A stretch of 64,000 nt of DNA from Geopsychrobacter electrodiphilus DSM 16401 (lineage in GTDB: Bacteria; Desulfobacterota; Desulfuromonadia; Desulfuromonadales; Geopsychrobacteraceae), in assembly GCF_000384395.1 (NCBI RefSeq), contig NZ_ARWE01000001.1, positions 2,764,501 to 2,828,500 on the forward strand, read 5' to 3'. This document shows, in pieces, positions 44,360-52,765 of the stretch (the stretch's first letter is position 1; each line of letters starts with the position of its first letter). The notes under the pieces were generated by a model. The model searched no databases. It had not been told where the DNA came from and saw nothing but the letters and a program-made list of their open reading frames with translations. The translations under genes were made by a program, and so were the position numbers.

Positions 44360-44926
44360 ATGGAATATGGAATCGAGCGCGCCACGGCACTGTCCCTGGT
44401 ACATGAGCACCTGCAGCAGCCCAACATGATCAAACATTGTCTGGCCAGCGAGGCGGTGATGCGGGCCCTCGCCCGCCAGTTGCACGAAGATGAAGAACAA
44501 TGGGGCCTGGCAGGACTGCTCCACGATCTAGATGCCGAAGCCACCGCCGACAACCTGTCCATTCACACCCACCAGACGGTCAGGATTCTCGAGGAACGGG
44601 GCGTCGATCCGGCCATCATCGACGCCATCGCAATGCACAACGCCGAGGCTCATAACACCCAGCGCCGTACAACCTTTCACCACGCTCTGGCTGCCGGCGA
44701 AACCATCACCGGCCTGATCACCGCCACCGCTCTGGTCTACCCCGACAAAAAGCTTGCCAGCGTCAAACCCAAGTCGGTGACCAAGCGCATCAAAGAGAAA
44801 GCCTTCGCTGCCGGTGCCAATCGCGATATTATCCGGGAATGCGAATTGATCGGAATACCCCTGCCCGACTTTTGTGCTCTCTGTTTGGGAGCGATGCAGG
44901 AAATTTCTGAAGACCTTGGCCTTTAG
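44360..44926 (+). CDS. HD-domain (HDIG-type) phosphohydrolase-like protein
   Basis: A 188-residue protein. The HD metal site is seen as MIKHCLASEAVMRALAR, then AGLLHDLDAEAT (His-Asp), with a later NLSIHTHQTVR and MHNAEAH. Small HDIG proteins hydrolyse phosphate bonds of nucleotides or related substrates. It ends 6 bases before larB, so it is probably in the larB-larC-cinA transcript. A nucleotide substrate would be in keeping with the surrounding nicotinate and pincer genes; this is inferred. Confidence 0.85.
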   Translation: MEYGIERATALSLVHEHLQQPNMIKHCLASEAVMRALARQLHEDEEQWGLAGLLHDLDAEATADNLSIHTHQTVRILEERGVDPAIIDAIAMHNAEAHNTQRRTTFHHALAAGETITGLITATALVYPDKKLASVKPKSVTKRIKEKAFAAGANRDIIRECELIGIPLPDFCALCLGAMQEISEDLGL

Positions 44927-44932
44927 GTAGAG

Positions 44933-45691
44933 ATGATGACCCCCGAACAGCTCAAAGAATTGCTTCACCAGATCAAAATCGGCAAGACTTCTCTGGAAGA
45001 TGGTTTTGAAGCCCTGCGCAAATTACCCTTTGAAGATATCGGCATCGCCCAGCTCGACCATCATCGCAGCCTGCGTCAGGGTGTACCGGAAGTTATCTTT
45101 GGCGAGGGAAAAACCAGCGAGCAACTGCGGACCATTCTGACCGCCATGGTAAAAGCTGGTGGCAATATTCTGGCCACCCGCCTAGACCGCGAAAAGGGTG
45201 CAGCCCTGCAGGATTCCTTCCCCGCCGGACGATTCGATATTGATTCCGGGACCTTCTGTCTTGTGCAACAGTCAATCATTGAGCATGGCGGCAAGGTTCT
45301 GGTGGTCTGTGCTGGCACTTCCGACCTGAAAGTCGCCCGTGAGGCAGCCATCACCGCGCGAATGCTGGGGAATCCGGTTGAGGAGCTGATCGATGTCGGC
45401 GTCGCCGGCATCCACCGCCTGCTGGCTAAAAGCGATCAGCTACGCGAGGCAGCGGTCATTATCGTGGTCGCCGGCATGGAAGGCGCCCTGCCCTCAGTCA
45501 TCGGCGGACTGGTGCCGGCGCCCGTGATCGCCGTCCCCACTTCGGTCGGATACGGCGCCGCTTTCGGCGGCATCGCTGCCCTGCTCGGTATGCTCACCAG
45601 CTGTGCCAGTGGCGTAACAGTCGTCAATATCGACAACGGTTTCGGCGCAGCCTTTGCGGCACACCGGATTAATCGAGCGAGCAAACCATGA
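44933..45691 (+). CDS. larB: Nickel pincer cofactor biosynthesis protein LarB
   Basis: A 252-residue member of the LarB family. An N-terminal region (FEDIGIAQLDHHRSLRQGVP) is followed by a PurE-like domain with VVCAGTSDLKVAREAAI, ELIDVGVAGIHRLL and VVAGMEGALPSVIGGLV. LarB carboxylates the pyridinium ring of nicotinic acid adenine dinucleotide and removes AMP, the first step toward the nickel pincer nucleotide of lactate racemase. Two ATGs (44933 and 44936) are possible. It overlaps larC by four bases. Confidence 0.93.
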   Translation: MMTPEQLKELLHQIKIGKTSLEDGFEALRKLPFEDIGIAQLDHHRSLRQGVPEVIFGEGKTSEQLRTILTAMVKAGGNILATRLDREKGAALQDSFPAGRFDIDSGTFCLVQQSIIEHGGKVLVVCAGTSDLKVAREAAITARMLGNPVEELIDVGVAGIHRLLAKSDQLREAAVIIVVAGMEGALPSVIGGLVPAPVIAVPTSVGYGAAFGGIAALLGMLTSCASGVTVVNIDNGFGAAFAAHRINRASKP

Positions 45692-46887
45692 AAACCCTCT
45701 ACCTCGACTGCTTCTCAGGCATCTCCGGCGACATGTTCCTCGGTCTGCTCATCGACCTCGGCCTTGATCCACACGCTCTTGGATCCGAGCTCGACAAACT
45801 CAACCTGCCTGGCTGGCAACTCAAAATCGAACGCGAGCAGCGTCACGGCATCGAAGGTTGCCGAGTGCAGGTGCTCTGTGAAGAGCAGCATCATCATCGC
45901 CACTGGAGTGATATCGACCAGTTGATCGAGAAGAGTGCTCTTTCGTCGCCTATCAAAGACCGGGCGAGGCGAATTTTTCTGCGCCTGGGTGAAGCTGAAG
46001 CCAAGGTTCATGGCATCAGCCTCGAGGAGGTCCATTTCCACGAGGTCGGCGCCATTGATGCAATTATCGACATGGTCGGCGCGGCCATTGGCCTCGAGCT
46101 GCTCGGGATTGAAAAGCTGATCTGCGCCCCGCTGCCACTCTCCCGCGGTCTGTCCCGCTGTGCCCACGGCGCTCTCCCCCTGCCGGCTCCGGCGGTGCTT
46201 GAAATTCTTTACGGAGTCCCGATTCTCGACAGCGGCTGTGACAAGGAGCTTGTGACCCCCAGCGGAGCGGCGATTGCGCGCGAAGCATCAGAGTTCGGGC
46301 CCCTGCCGGCGATGCAGATTGAAGTGGGCGGCTACGGTGTCGGTGGCTGGCAACTCGAAGATCGCCCCAACCTGCTGCGCGGACTGCTCGGGGTCACCAG
46401 GGAATCAAGCCTTGAGCGGGACAGGGTCATGGTCCTTGAGACTCATATCGATGACGGTAACCCGGAATGGCTCGGTGCGCTTATGGATGACCTGCTCGCA
46501 GCCGGGGCGCTGGATGTCTGCTACAGCCCGCTGCAGATGAAGAAAAACCGTCCAGCAACCTGCCTCACAGTGATTACCCGGGCAGCCGATCAAGAAAAAC
46601 TGGCGCGCCTGATCCTTACCGGCAGCAGCGCCAGTGGCCTGCGTTCATATCCGGCGGAACGCTACAAACTGGCCCGTGAAAAATTTGCATGTGAGACAAC
46701 CCTGGGGTCAGCAAGGGCCAAATTGTTTTTCGAGAACGGATCCCTGCTGCGCATCACCCCCGAATATGAAGATTGTCGGCTGCTCTCCCAGAACAACGGA
46801 CTGCCGCTCCCGGAAGCCTACAGAATCATTGAACTGCAGATGCGCGAGACGTACCTCGCTCAAAATGCGAAACAGGATAAGAAATGA
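45688..46887 (+). CDS. larC: Nickel pincer cofactor biosynthesis protein LarC
   Basis: A 399-residue LarC (DUF111) protein that inserts nickel into the pincer nucleotide, using CTP. The N-terminus YLDCFSGISGDMFLGLLIDL is diagnostic, with VHFHEVGAIDAIIDMVGAA and RCAHGALPLPAPAVLEIL following. It is encoded as one frame, unlike Lactobacillus larC, which needs a ribosomal frameshift. A His-rich stretch (EEQHHHRHW, about 71-79) could hold nickel. It overlaps larB and cinA by four bases each. No larE or larA is in the window. Confidence 0.95.
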   Translation: MKTLYLDCFSGISGDMFLGLLIDLGLDPHALGSELDKLNLPGWQLKIEREQRHGIEGCRVQVLCEEQHHHRHWSDIDQLIEKSALSSPIKDRARRIFLRLGEAEAKVHGISLEEVHFHEVGAIDAIIDMVGAAIGLELLGIEKLICAPLPLSRGLSRCAHGALPLPAPAVLEILYGVPILDSGCDKELVTPSGAAIAREASEFGPLPAMQIEVGGYGVGGWQLEDRPNLLRGLLGVTRESSLERDRVMVLETHIDDGNPEWLGALMDDLLAAGALDVCYSPLQMKKNRPATCLTVITRAADQEKLARLILTGSSASGLRSYPAERYKLAREKFACETTLGSARAKLFFENGSLLRITPEYEDCRLLSQNNGLPLPEAYRIIELQMRETYLAQNAKQDKK

Positions 46888-48167
46888 ACAGCTTGCGTGT
46901 TGCCATTTTGGCCACCGGTGATGAGCTGCTGAATGGCAGCGGTTGTGACACCAACACTCGTGATATCGCCCGCCTGCTAGGTCCGGCGGGCTATCACATC
47001 AATACCGCTCTCTGCGTGCCGGATAATCCCGAGGCGATCCACCGCGCCCTGCATCAGCTCATTTCGCAACAGGATGTGATTATCTGTACCGGAGGTCTGG
47101 GCTCAACCGGTGATGATCTGACCGCTAAAACCGTTGCCCAGGCCTTGGGCAGGCCCCTCGAAGAGAATCCCAAGGCGGCCGATATGATCCGCAAACGCTA
47201 TGCCGACCGAGGCCGCGAACTCGATCCCGGCGTCTTACGTCAAGCCATCCTGCCGCAAAAATCGATCCCCCTGCCCAATTCGCAAGGAACAGCCCCGGGG
47301 TTCTGGTTGCGCCAGCAGAATTGCGACCTGTTCTTTCTGCCCGGGGTCCCGGCCGAGATGCGCGCCATGATGATCAATTCCGTCATTCCAGCCCTGCAAC
47401 GCACAAAACCAGGCGGCGCTCCATTATTACGCCGCAGCTTCGGCTTTTTCGGACTCTCCGAGCCCCAAATTGAAGCACGCATCCCCTATGACGAACTCCC
47501 CGCTGAAGTGCAAGTTGCGTTTTCCCTCGACTTCCCGCTGGTCAAGCTGACCCTGAAGGCGGCCTCACCCGCCGCCGGGGATCTTCTCGATGAAGCGGAA
47601 GCCCTGCTGGTCGGCACCTTGGGTGACTATCTGGTGTCACGTGGAGATGAGAGTATGGCCGAGCATGTCGGGGCCCTGCTGCGCCATGCCGGGATCAAAC
47701 TGGCCCTGGCCGAATCCTGCACTGGTGGCTTGATCAGTCATATGCTGACCAGTGTCGCCGGCGCTTCAGATTTTCTTGAACGCGGTGCTGTAACTTATGC
47801 CGACTCAGCCAAAATAGATTGGTTGAATGTTTCACCCGCTATTATTTCAACCCATGGAGCAGTCAGTGAGGAGTGCGCCCTGGCAATGGCCACCGGCCTG
47901 CGCACTGCGACTCAAAACGATTTAACTCTCGCGGTCACCGGGATCGCCGGACCTGGTGGCGGCACACAGGAGAAACCGGTCGGTACAGTTTTTCTCGCGC
48001 TGGCAGCAGAGGGTGTCTCGCAGGTTCGCGGCTACCAGTTCAGTGGTGATCGCCAACAGATCCAAAGAATGAGCGCCTTTATGGCGCTGGAATGGTTGCG
48101 CCGCTTCGCGCTTGAGAGCCTGAACTCAGCAAAAACCCAACTTGGCCCTGGCGACCGGCTGCCTTAA
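46884..48167 (+). CDS. cinA: CinA-like protein with nicotinamide-nucleotide amidohydrolase domain
   Basis: A 427-residue two-domain protein. The N-terminal MoCF-type domain (about 1-170) has ATGDELLNGSGCDTN and CTGGLGSTGDDLTAKTVA. The C-terminal PncC domain (about 265-415) has LAESCTGGLISHMLTSVAGAS and TGIAGPGGGT. The C-terminal part deamidates NMN to nicotinate mononucleotide. Sharing an operon with larBC (4-base overlap), and lying near pncB, it would feed the nicotinate-nucleotide pool from which NaAD, the LarB substrate, is made. Confidence 0.94.
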   Translation: MNSLRVAILATGDELLNGSGCDTNTRDIARLLGPAGYHINTALCVPDNPEAIHRALHQLISQQDVIICTGGLGSTGDDLTAKTVAQALGRPLEENPKAADMIRKRYADRGRELDPGVLRQAILPQKSIPLPNSQGTAPGFWLRQQNCDLFFLPGVPAEMRAMMINSVIPALQRTKPGGAPLLRRSFGFFGLSEPQIEARIPYDELPAEVQVAFSLDFPLVKLTLKAASPAAGDLLDEAEALLVGTLGDYLVSRGDESMAEHVGALLRHAGIKLALAESCTGGLISHMLTSVAGASDFLERGAVTYADSAKIDWLNVSPAIISTHGAVSEECALAMATGLRTATQNDLTLAVTGIAGPGGGTQEKPVGTVFLALAAEGVSQVRGYQFSGDRQQIQRMSAFMALEWLRRFALESLNSAKTQLGPGDRLP

Positions 48168-48205
48168 TTTGGTTGCCCACTTGACGGTTCATCCTGTCTT
48201 ACTTT

Positions 48206-49723
48206 TTGCGACACGGCACCTACGATTCGAGATTGAGGGTGAAAAAACAATTGCAGCGAAATTCTGTTCCGCATGACTATTTTGACTTACAACACGAAAT
48301 TGACCGCCTGCGCCTGCTACAGCAGGTCGCGCTGCATGCCGCCAGCAATCGTCACAATGCCGAAGCTATGCCTGAGCTTTTGGGCCAATTGCAAGAAGCA
48401 TTCGCCGTTGACGGCTGCGGAATTTATCAGATACCGCAGTCCGATTCTCCCCTGACCCTGCTTCACAGCATCGGCATCGATGAAGATCTCAAACGCGAGA
48501 TACAAAAAATTCCAGCTAACAAAAGCCTGACCTATAAGGTCATAGAGCGGGGAGTTCCACGCAACTGGGTTGATCTGCACGGGGAAGAAAATCTCTACTG
48601 CTCCGCTGCTGTCGATGCGGGCTGGCGCAGCTATCTGGCAGTGCCACTCATAGTTGAAGAGAGCACCTTTGGAGTTCTCTTCTTTTTCCAACGCATCCCC
48701 CGGCAGTTCTCACACGCAGAGATCGAACTTCTTGTTCAGATCGGCACCCTGATCGCGGCCAACATCAATACCAACGAACTGCTGGAAAAACTCGAATGGC
48801 AACATCGCCTGATGAAGGCCGGACAGCGTGAACTTGAACGCTCACGCAAGCAGTTGCGCGAGCACCTCCTGCGCCTGGAAACTGCCAACAACACACTTGA
48901 ACAACTCGGTCGCATGAAAGATCGTTTCCTTGCCCTGGCCTCCCATGAGTTACGTACCCCGCTGGTCTGCATTCTCTCCGCCGGACAGCTTCTCGAGCAG
49001 CAGCTCGAGGACGCTTCAGACGATGCCCTAGACCTTCTGGCGACCATGCTCCAGGGGGGTGAACGACTAAATATGCTGGTTGAGGATCTTCTCGAGGTGG
49101 CACGCATTGAATCGCGTGACATCTATATTGCCCGCGAACGCATCGATTTAACTCAACTCGTAAATAACCTGTTACAGCATAAGACAGAAGCTGCTCACCT
49201 TCGTGGTATCAACATCCGGGGCGGAGATATTCCAGACCAGTTCTCACCCTGTGGAGACCAACACCACCTGGAACGCGCGCTGACACATCTTGTCGATAAC
49301 GCGCTCAAATTTACCCCCCCGGGCGGCTGGATTGAAATCGACGCAGGCTATATCTGCGGCAGCGAGATCCTGAGCAGACAAAAGCTGCTCGAACCCTTTT
49401 GTCCACGCTTTTTTGGCGCAGAGCATCTCCCCGATATGGTCGACATTCGCATCTCCGACAGTGGCAGCGGGATCGACGAGCAGGAACGCCTGAAAATTTT
49501 TGAAAAATTTCATGGCTGTGGCGATATCAGGCTGCACGGCCGACAGAGAAATTCGCCATCGGGACCGAGTGTTGGGCTTGGCTTGCCGCTGGCCAAAGGC
49601 CTGATTGAAGCCCATGGCGGACTTCTCTGGAGTGAGAATGGTGCAGACGGAACAGGGAGTATTTTTCACACCATGCTCCCGATCTTCCGACATCAGACTC
49701 ATATTGGTCATGAAGCCCCTTAA
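48206..49723 (+). CDS. GAF-domain sensor histidine kinase
   Basis: A soluble kinase of up to 505 residues. A GAF domain spans about 40-190 (FAVDGCGIYQIPQ, WRSYLAVPLIVEESTFGVLF). A coiled coil (about 195-235) leads to the HisKA H-box FLALASHELRTPL (His about 247), then VDNALKFT, ISDSGSGI and VGLGLPLAKGL of the ATPase domain. No receiver is fused and no regulator gene is adjacent. The start is unclear: TTG 48206, TTG 48233 and GTG 48239 are all possible and none has an ideal ribosome site. Confidence 0.9.
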   Translation: MRHGTYDSRLRVKKQLQRNSVPHDYFDLQHEIDRLRLLQQVALHAASNRHNAEAMPELLGQLQEAFAVDGCGIYQIPQSDSPLTLLHSIGIDEDLKREIQKIPANKSLTYKVIERGVPRNWVDLHGEENLYCSAAVDAGWRSYLAVPLIVEESTFGVLFFFQRIPRQFSHAEIELLVQIGTLIAANINTNELLEKLEWQHRLMKAGQRELERSRKQLREHLLRLETANNTLEQLGRMKDRFLALASHELRTPLVCILSAGQLLEQQLEDASDDALDLLATMLQGGERLNMLVEDLLEVARIESRDIYIARERIDLTQLVNNLLQHKTEAAHLRGINIRGGDIPDQFSPCGDQHHLERALTHLVDNALKFTPPGGWIEIDAGYICGSEILSRQKLLEPFCPRFFGAEHLPDMVDIRISDSGSGIDEQERLKIFEKFHGCGDIRLHGRQRNSPSGPSVGLGLPLAKGLIEAHGGLLWSENGADGTGSIFHTMLPIFRHQTHIGHEAP

Positions 49724-49953
49724 AAGTGTTTCCAGTCTGCTGTTACTCACCACTATCTCTTGTTGAAACGACAAAATTTATGTTATCGATAAGCGCGCGT
49801 GCTCATATTTAATTTTGGCGCAGGATTCGAAATAAGCGAAAAACATCGGAGGGGAGCAGTTTCTTACTATGACCTATTCTGTCACAAGGTTGTATAAGAA
49901 TTCCTGCCACACACATCATCTTTCATTCTATTTAAAAAGTAAGGGAGAAATTC

Positions 49954-50988
49954 ATGTCCAACGACCGTAATCGTGCCATTGATCTGGCCATGGGGCAGAT
50001 TGAAAAACAGTTCGGCAAGGGGAGCATCATGCGGTTGGGCAAGGATAATGTCATGCCGGACATTGAAACGATCTCTACCGGAGCTCTCAGCCTTGACCTG
50101 GCCCTGGGCGCCGGTGGCATTCCACGGGGTCGGATTATCGAAATCTACGGGCCTGAATCCTCGGGTAAGACCACCCTGGCGCTGCATATCATTGCCGAGG
50201 CCCAAAAAGTTGGCGGGGTCGCCGCTTTTATCGATGCAGAGCATGCCCTCGATATCAAGTACGCCTCCAAACTCGGTGTCGTGGCCGACGACCTGCTGGT
50301 CTCGCAACCCGACACCGGCGAACAGGCGCTTGAGATTACCGAGGTCCTGGTGCGTAGCGGTGCCATCGATATTCTGGTGGTTGATTCGGTTGCCGCCTTG
50401 ACCCCGCGCGCCGAAATTGAAGGTGAAATGGGCGATTCGCACATGGGGCTGCAAGCCCGCCTGATGTCCCAGGCGCTGCGCAAATTGACCGGGACGGTCA
50501 GCAAGAGCAACTGCAGCATCATCTTTATCAATCAGATCCGGATGAAGATCGGCGTCATGTTCGGCAACCCAGAAACGACCACCGGCGGAAATGCACTCAA
50601 ATTTTATGCCTCGATCCGGCTCGATATCCGCCGCATTGCCTCGCTGAAGAAGGGCGAAGATGTCATCGGTGGCCGCACCCGCGTCAAGGTGGTCAAAAAT
50701 AAAATTGCACCACCATTCAAGCAGGCCGAATTTGATATCATGTACGGAGACGGGATCTCGCGCGAAGGGGATCTGCTGGATCTGGGGGTCGAAAAAGAGC
50801 TCATTGAAAAGAGTGGTTCCTGGTTCTCCTACAACGGTGAACGAGTTGGTCAAGGGCGTGAAAACGCCAAAACCTTTCTGGTTGAACACCCGGAGATCGC
50901 CGCTGAGATCGACACCCGGCTGCGTGAAATGTATGGCCTGAAAGCGGCGCTCAAACCTGATGCTGCCAAAGCCAAGGCCAAACCCTAG
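49954..50988 (+). CDS. recA: Recombinase RecA
   Basis: A 344-residue recombination ATPase that coats single-stranded DNA and promotes strand exchange and LexA self-cleavage. Walker A is GPESSGKTT and Walker B is LVVDSVAAL. The DNA-binding loops include [20 protein letters not shown] and [17 protein letters not shown]. The C-terminus is Lys-rich rather than the usual acidic tail. ATG at 49954 follows AAGGGAGAAA. The 230-base leader carries no clear SOS box. Confidence 0.98.
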   Translation: MSNDRNRAIDLAMGQIEKQFGKGSIMRLGKDNVMPDIETISTGALSLDLALGAGGIPRGRIIEIYGPESSGKTTLALHIIAEAQKVGGVAAFIDAEHALDIKYASKLGVVADDLLVSQPDTGEQALEITEVLVRSGAIDILVVDSVAALTPRAEIEGEMGDSHMGLQARLMSQALRKLTGTVSKSNCSIIFINQIRMKIGVMFGNPETTTGGNALKFYASIRLDIRRIASLKKGEDVIGGRTRVKVVKNKIAPPFKQAEFDIMYGDGISREGDLLDLGVEKELIEKSGSWFSYNGERVGQGRENAKTFLVEHPEIAAEIDTRLREMYGLKAALKPDAAKAKAKP

Positions 50989-51026
50989 GTTTCAGCGACT
51001 GGCCTCTCACTCGTAAAGGACGATTC

Positions 51027-52208
51027 ATGAATCTGAATGATATTCTCGAGCTGGCGCTTAAATCGAACACCTCAGATATTCATCTGAAGGCTGGCCTGCC
51101 GCCGGTTTTCCGGATCGACGGCAATTTAAGACCCCTGCCCAAGGCTCCGCGTCTCACCGCCGACGAAATCAGGGTGATGTGCGAGGGGATCATGAATGAG
51201 CGGCAGCGCGTCCGCTTCGAGGACTGCCACGAAGTCGATCTTGCCTATGGCGTTCCTGGCCTCGGCCGTTTCCGGGTTAACGTCTTCAGTCAACGCAGCA
51301 GCGTCTCGGCAGTTTTTCGCGCTATTCCGTACAAGGTTCTGACCCTCGATGAACTCCATCTGCCAAAAGTCATCAAGAAAATTGTGAGTGAACAACGTGG
51401 GCTGGTACTGGTAACCGGGGCGACAGGGACCGGAAAATCGACCACCCTGGCCGCGATGCTCGACCATATCAACAGCAATCGAACCGAACATATTGTCACC
51501 ATTGAAGATCCGATCGAATACCTACACCGCGACCGTAAATGCATAATCAATCAGCGCGAAGTCGGCTTCGACACCGACAGTTTCGCGGTGGCCTTAAAAA
51601 GTGCCATGCGCCAGGATCCCGACGTCATTCTGGTTGGCGAGATGCGCGATCTAGAAACAACTGAAACAGCCCTTGCGGCAGCAGAGACCGGACACCTGGT
51701 CCTCTCAACTATGCACACTATCGATGCACCCGAAACCATTACCCGCATCGTCGCCATGTTCCCTCCCCACCAGCAACGCCAGATCCGCCTCCAACTCTCA
51801 GGCGTACTCAAGGGGGTCATTTCCCAACGGCTCATCCCCCGCTCTGAAGGGAAAGGCCGGGTCGCCGCAGTAGAGGTTATGGTTTCGACCGCCCGCATCC
51901 GCGACCTGATTGATGATCGTGAAAAAACTATCCACCTTAAAGATGCCATCGCGTCAGGACATACCACCTACGGTATGCAGACCTTTGACCAATCGCTGAT
52001 GCAGCTGGTCAAAGAGAACATCATCACCTTTGATGAAGCCTTGCGCCAGAGTTCGAACCCGGATGACTTCAAGCTTAAGTTTTCAGGCATATCCTCCTCG
52101 AGCGATGCCTCGTGGCAGGATTTTGAAGACGCCCAACAAGTGATCGGCAAACAGGAGGCCGCCGAGGCCAGAGAACAGGATGGAGAACTCAAAATCGAGC
52201 GTTTCTAA
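51027..52208 (+). CDS. pilT: Type IV pilus retraction ATPase (PilT family)
   Basis: A 393-residue hexameric secretion-type ATPase of the PilT/PilU group. The N-terminal domain opens NDILELALKSNTSDIHLKAG, Walker A is GATGTGKST, the His box is HIVTIEDPIEYLH, and Walker B/Asp box is QDPDVILVGEMRDLETTETA. It powers pilus retraction or twitching. The C-terminal tail after about 355 is longer than in classic PilT. It sits between recA and recX, overlapping recX by 29 bases. Confidence 0.93.
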   Translation: MNLNDILELALKSNTSDIHLKAGLPPVFRIDGNLRPLPKAPRLTADEIRVMCEGIMNERQRVRFEDCHEVDLAYGVPGLGRFRVNVFSQRSSVSAVFRAIPYKVLTLDELHLPKVIKKIVSEQRGLVLVTGATGTGKSTTLAAMLDHINSNRTEHIVTIEDPIEYLHRDRKCIINQREVGFDTDSFAVALKSAMRQDPDVILVGEMRDLETTETALAAAETGHLVLSTMHTIDAPETITRIVAMFPPHQQRQIRLQLSGVLKGVISQRLIPRSEGKGRVAAVEVMVSTARIRDLIDDREKTIHLKDAIASGHTTYGMQTFDQSLMQLVKENIITFDEALRQSSNPDDFKLKFSGISSSSDASWQDFEDAQQVIGKQEAAEAREQDGELKIERF

Positions 52209-52668
52209 GCCTCTCGCCTGCGCCCTGCGGATACTGGCACGCCGAGATCACAGTGAAGCCGAACTACGTCAAAAACTTGAGCGGTTCGGCTTCACTGTCT
52301 CTGCCATTGAAGAGGTGATTGAACGGTGTTACCACTACAAGTATTTAAACGACCCTAGATATGCCCTCGCCAAAAGCCGTGAAATGCTGAGGACCGGGCG
52401 CGGAGTGGGGACAAGGATTCTGCTCGAACTCAAGCGCCGGGGGATTCCAGAGGTCATTGCCCGCGAGGCCCTGCAGCAGGCAACCGAAGAGGTCTCGGTC
52501 GCAGAGGTCTTGCGCCAGCAACTGGAGCGCCGCTTTGGTGATTTTGACTTTGCGCTGGCCGACGACAAAAAACGTCGTCGCGTCGTCACCTACTTTCAAC
52601 GCCGGGGTTTTGAGCTGGGAACAATTCTCGCGCTGCTAAAGAATCCCCCTGAGTCCGATAAAAATTGA
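52180..52668 (+). CDS. recX: Regulatory protein RecX
   Basis: A 162-residue helical modulator that caps or disassembles RecA filaments. RecX three-helix repeats are visible: [39 protein letters not shown], and [19 protein letters not shown]. It overlaps the pilT end, so it is probably translated by coupling from the recA-pilT transcript. Length is normal. Confidence 0.93.
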   Translation: MENSKSSVSKPLACALRILARRDHSEAELRQKLERFGFTVSAIEEVIERCYHYKYLNDPRYALAKSREMLRTGRGVGTRILLELKRRGIPEVIAREALQQATEEVSVAEVLRQQLERRFGDFDFALADDKKRRRVVTYFQRRGFELGTILALLKNPPESDKN

Positions 52669-52765
52669 GTCTGGGGCTTTTCAAGCCCGACGTCTTCCAT
52701 TACTATTCGACATTTTCAGAGTTCGGACAATCAGGTCCGGATGCCCAAATCTAAAGGATTCAAAG

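Noticed and set aside
49760-49774. TTGTTGAAACGACAA as an SOS (LexA) box for recA
   Set aside because: The palindrome is imperfect and I cannot match it confidently to a LexA consensus for this group.
49882-50889. Minus-strand frame of 335 residues
   Set aside because: Antisense to recA; a by-product of its codon bias.
52669-52765. Possible T-box or attenuator before alaS
   Set aside because: Only two short hairpins are present; the conserved T-box sequence and a terminator T-run are absent.
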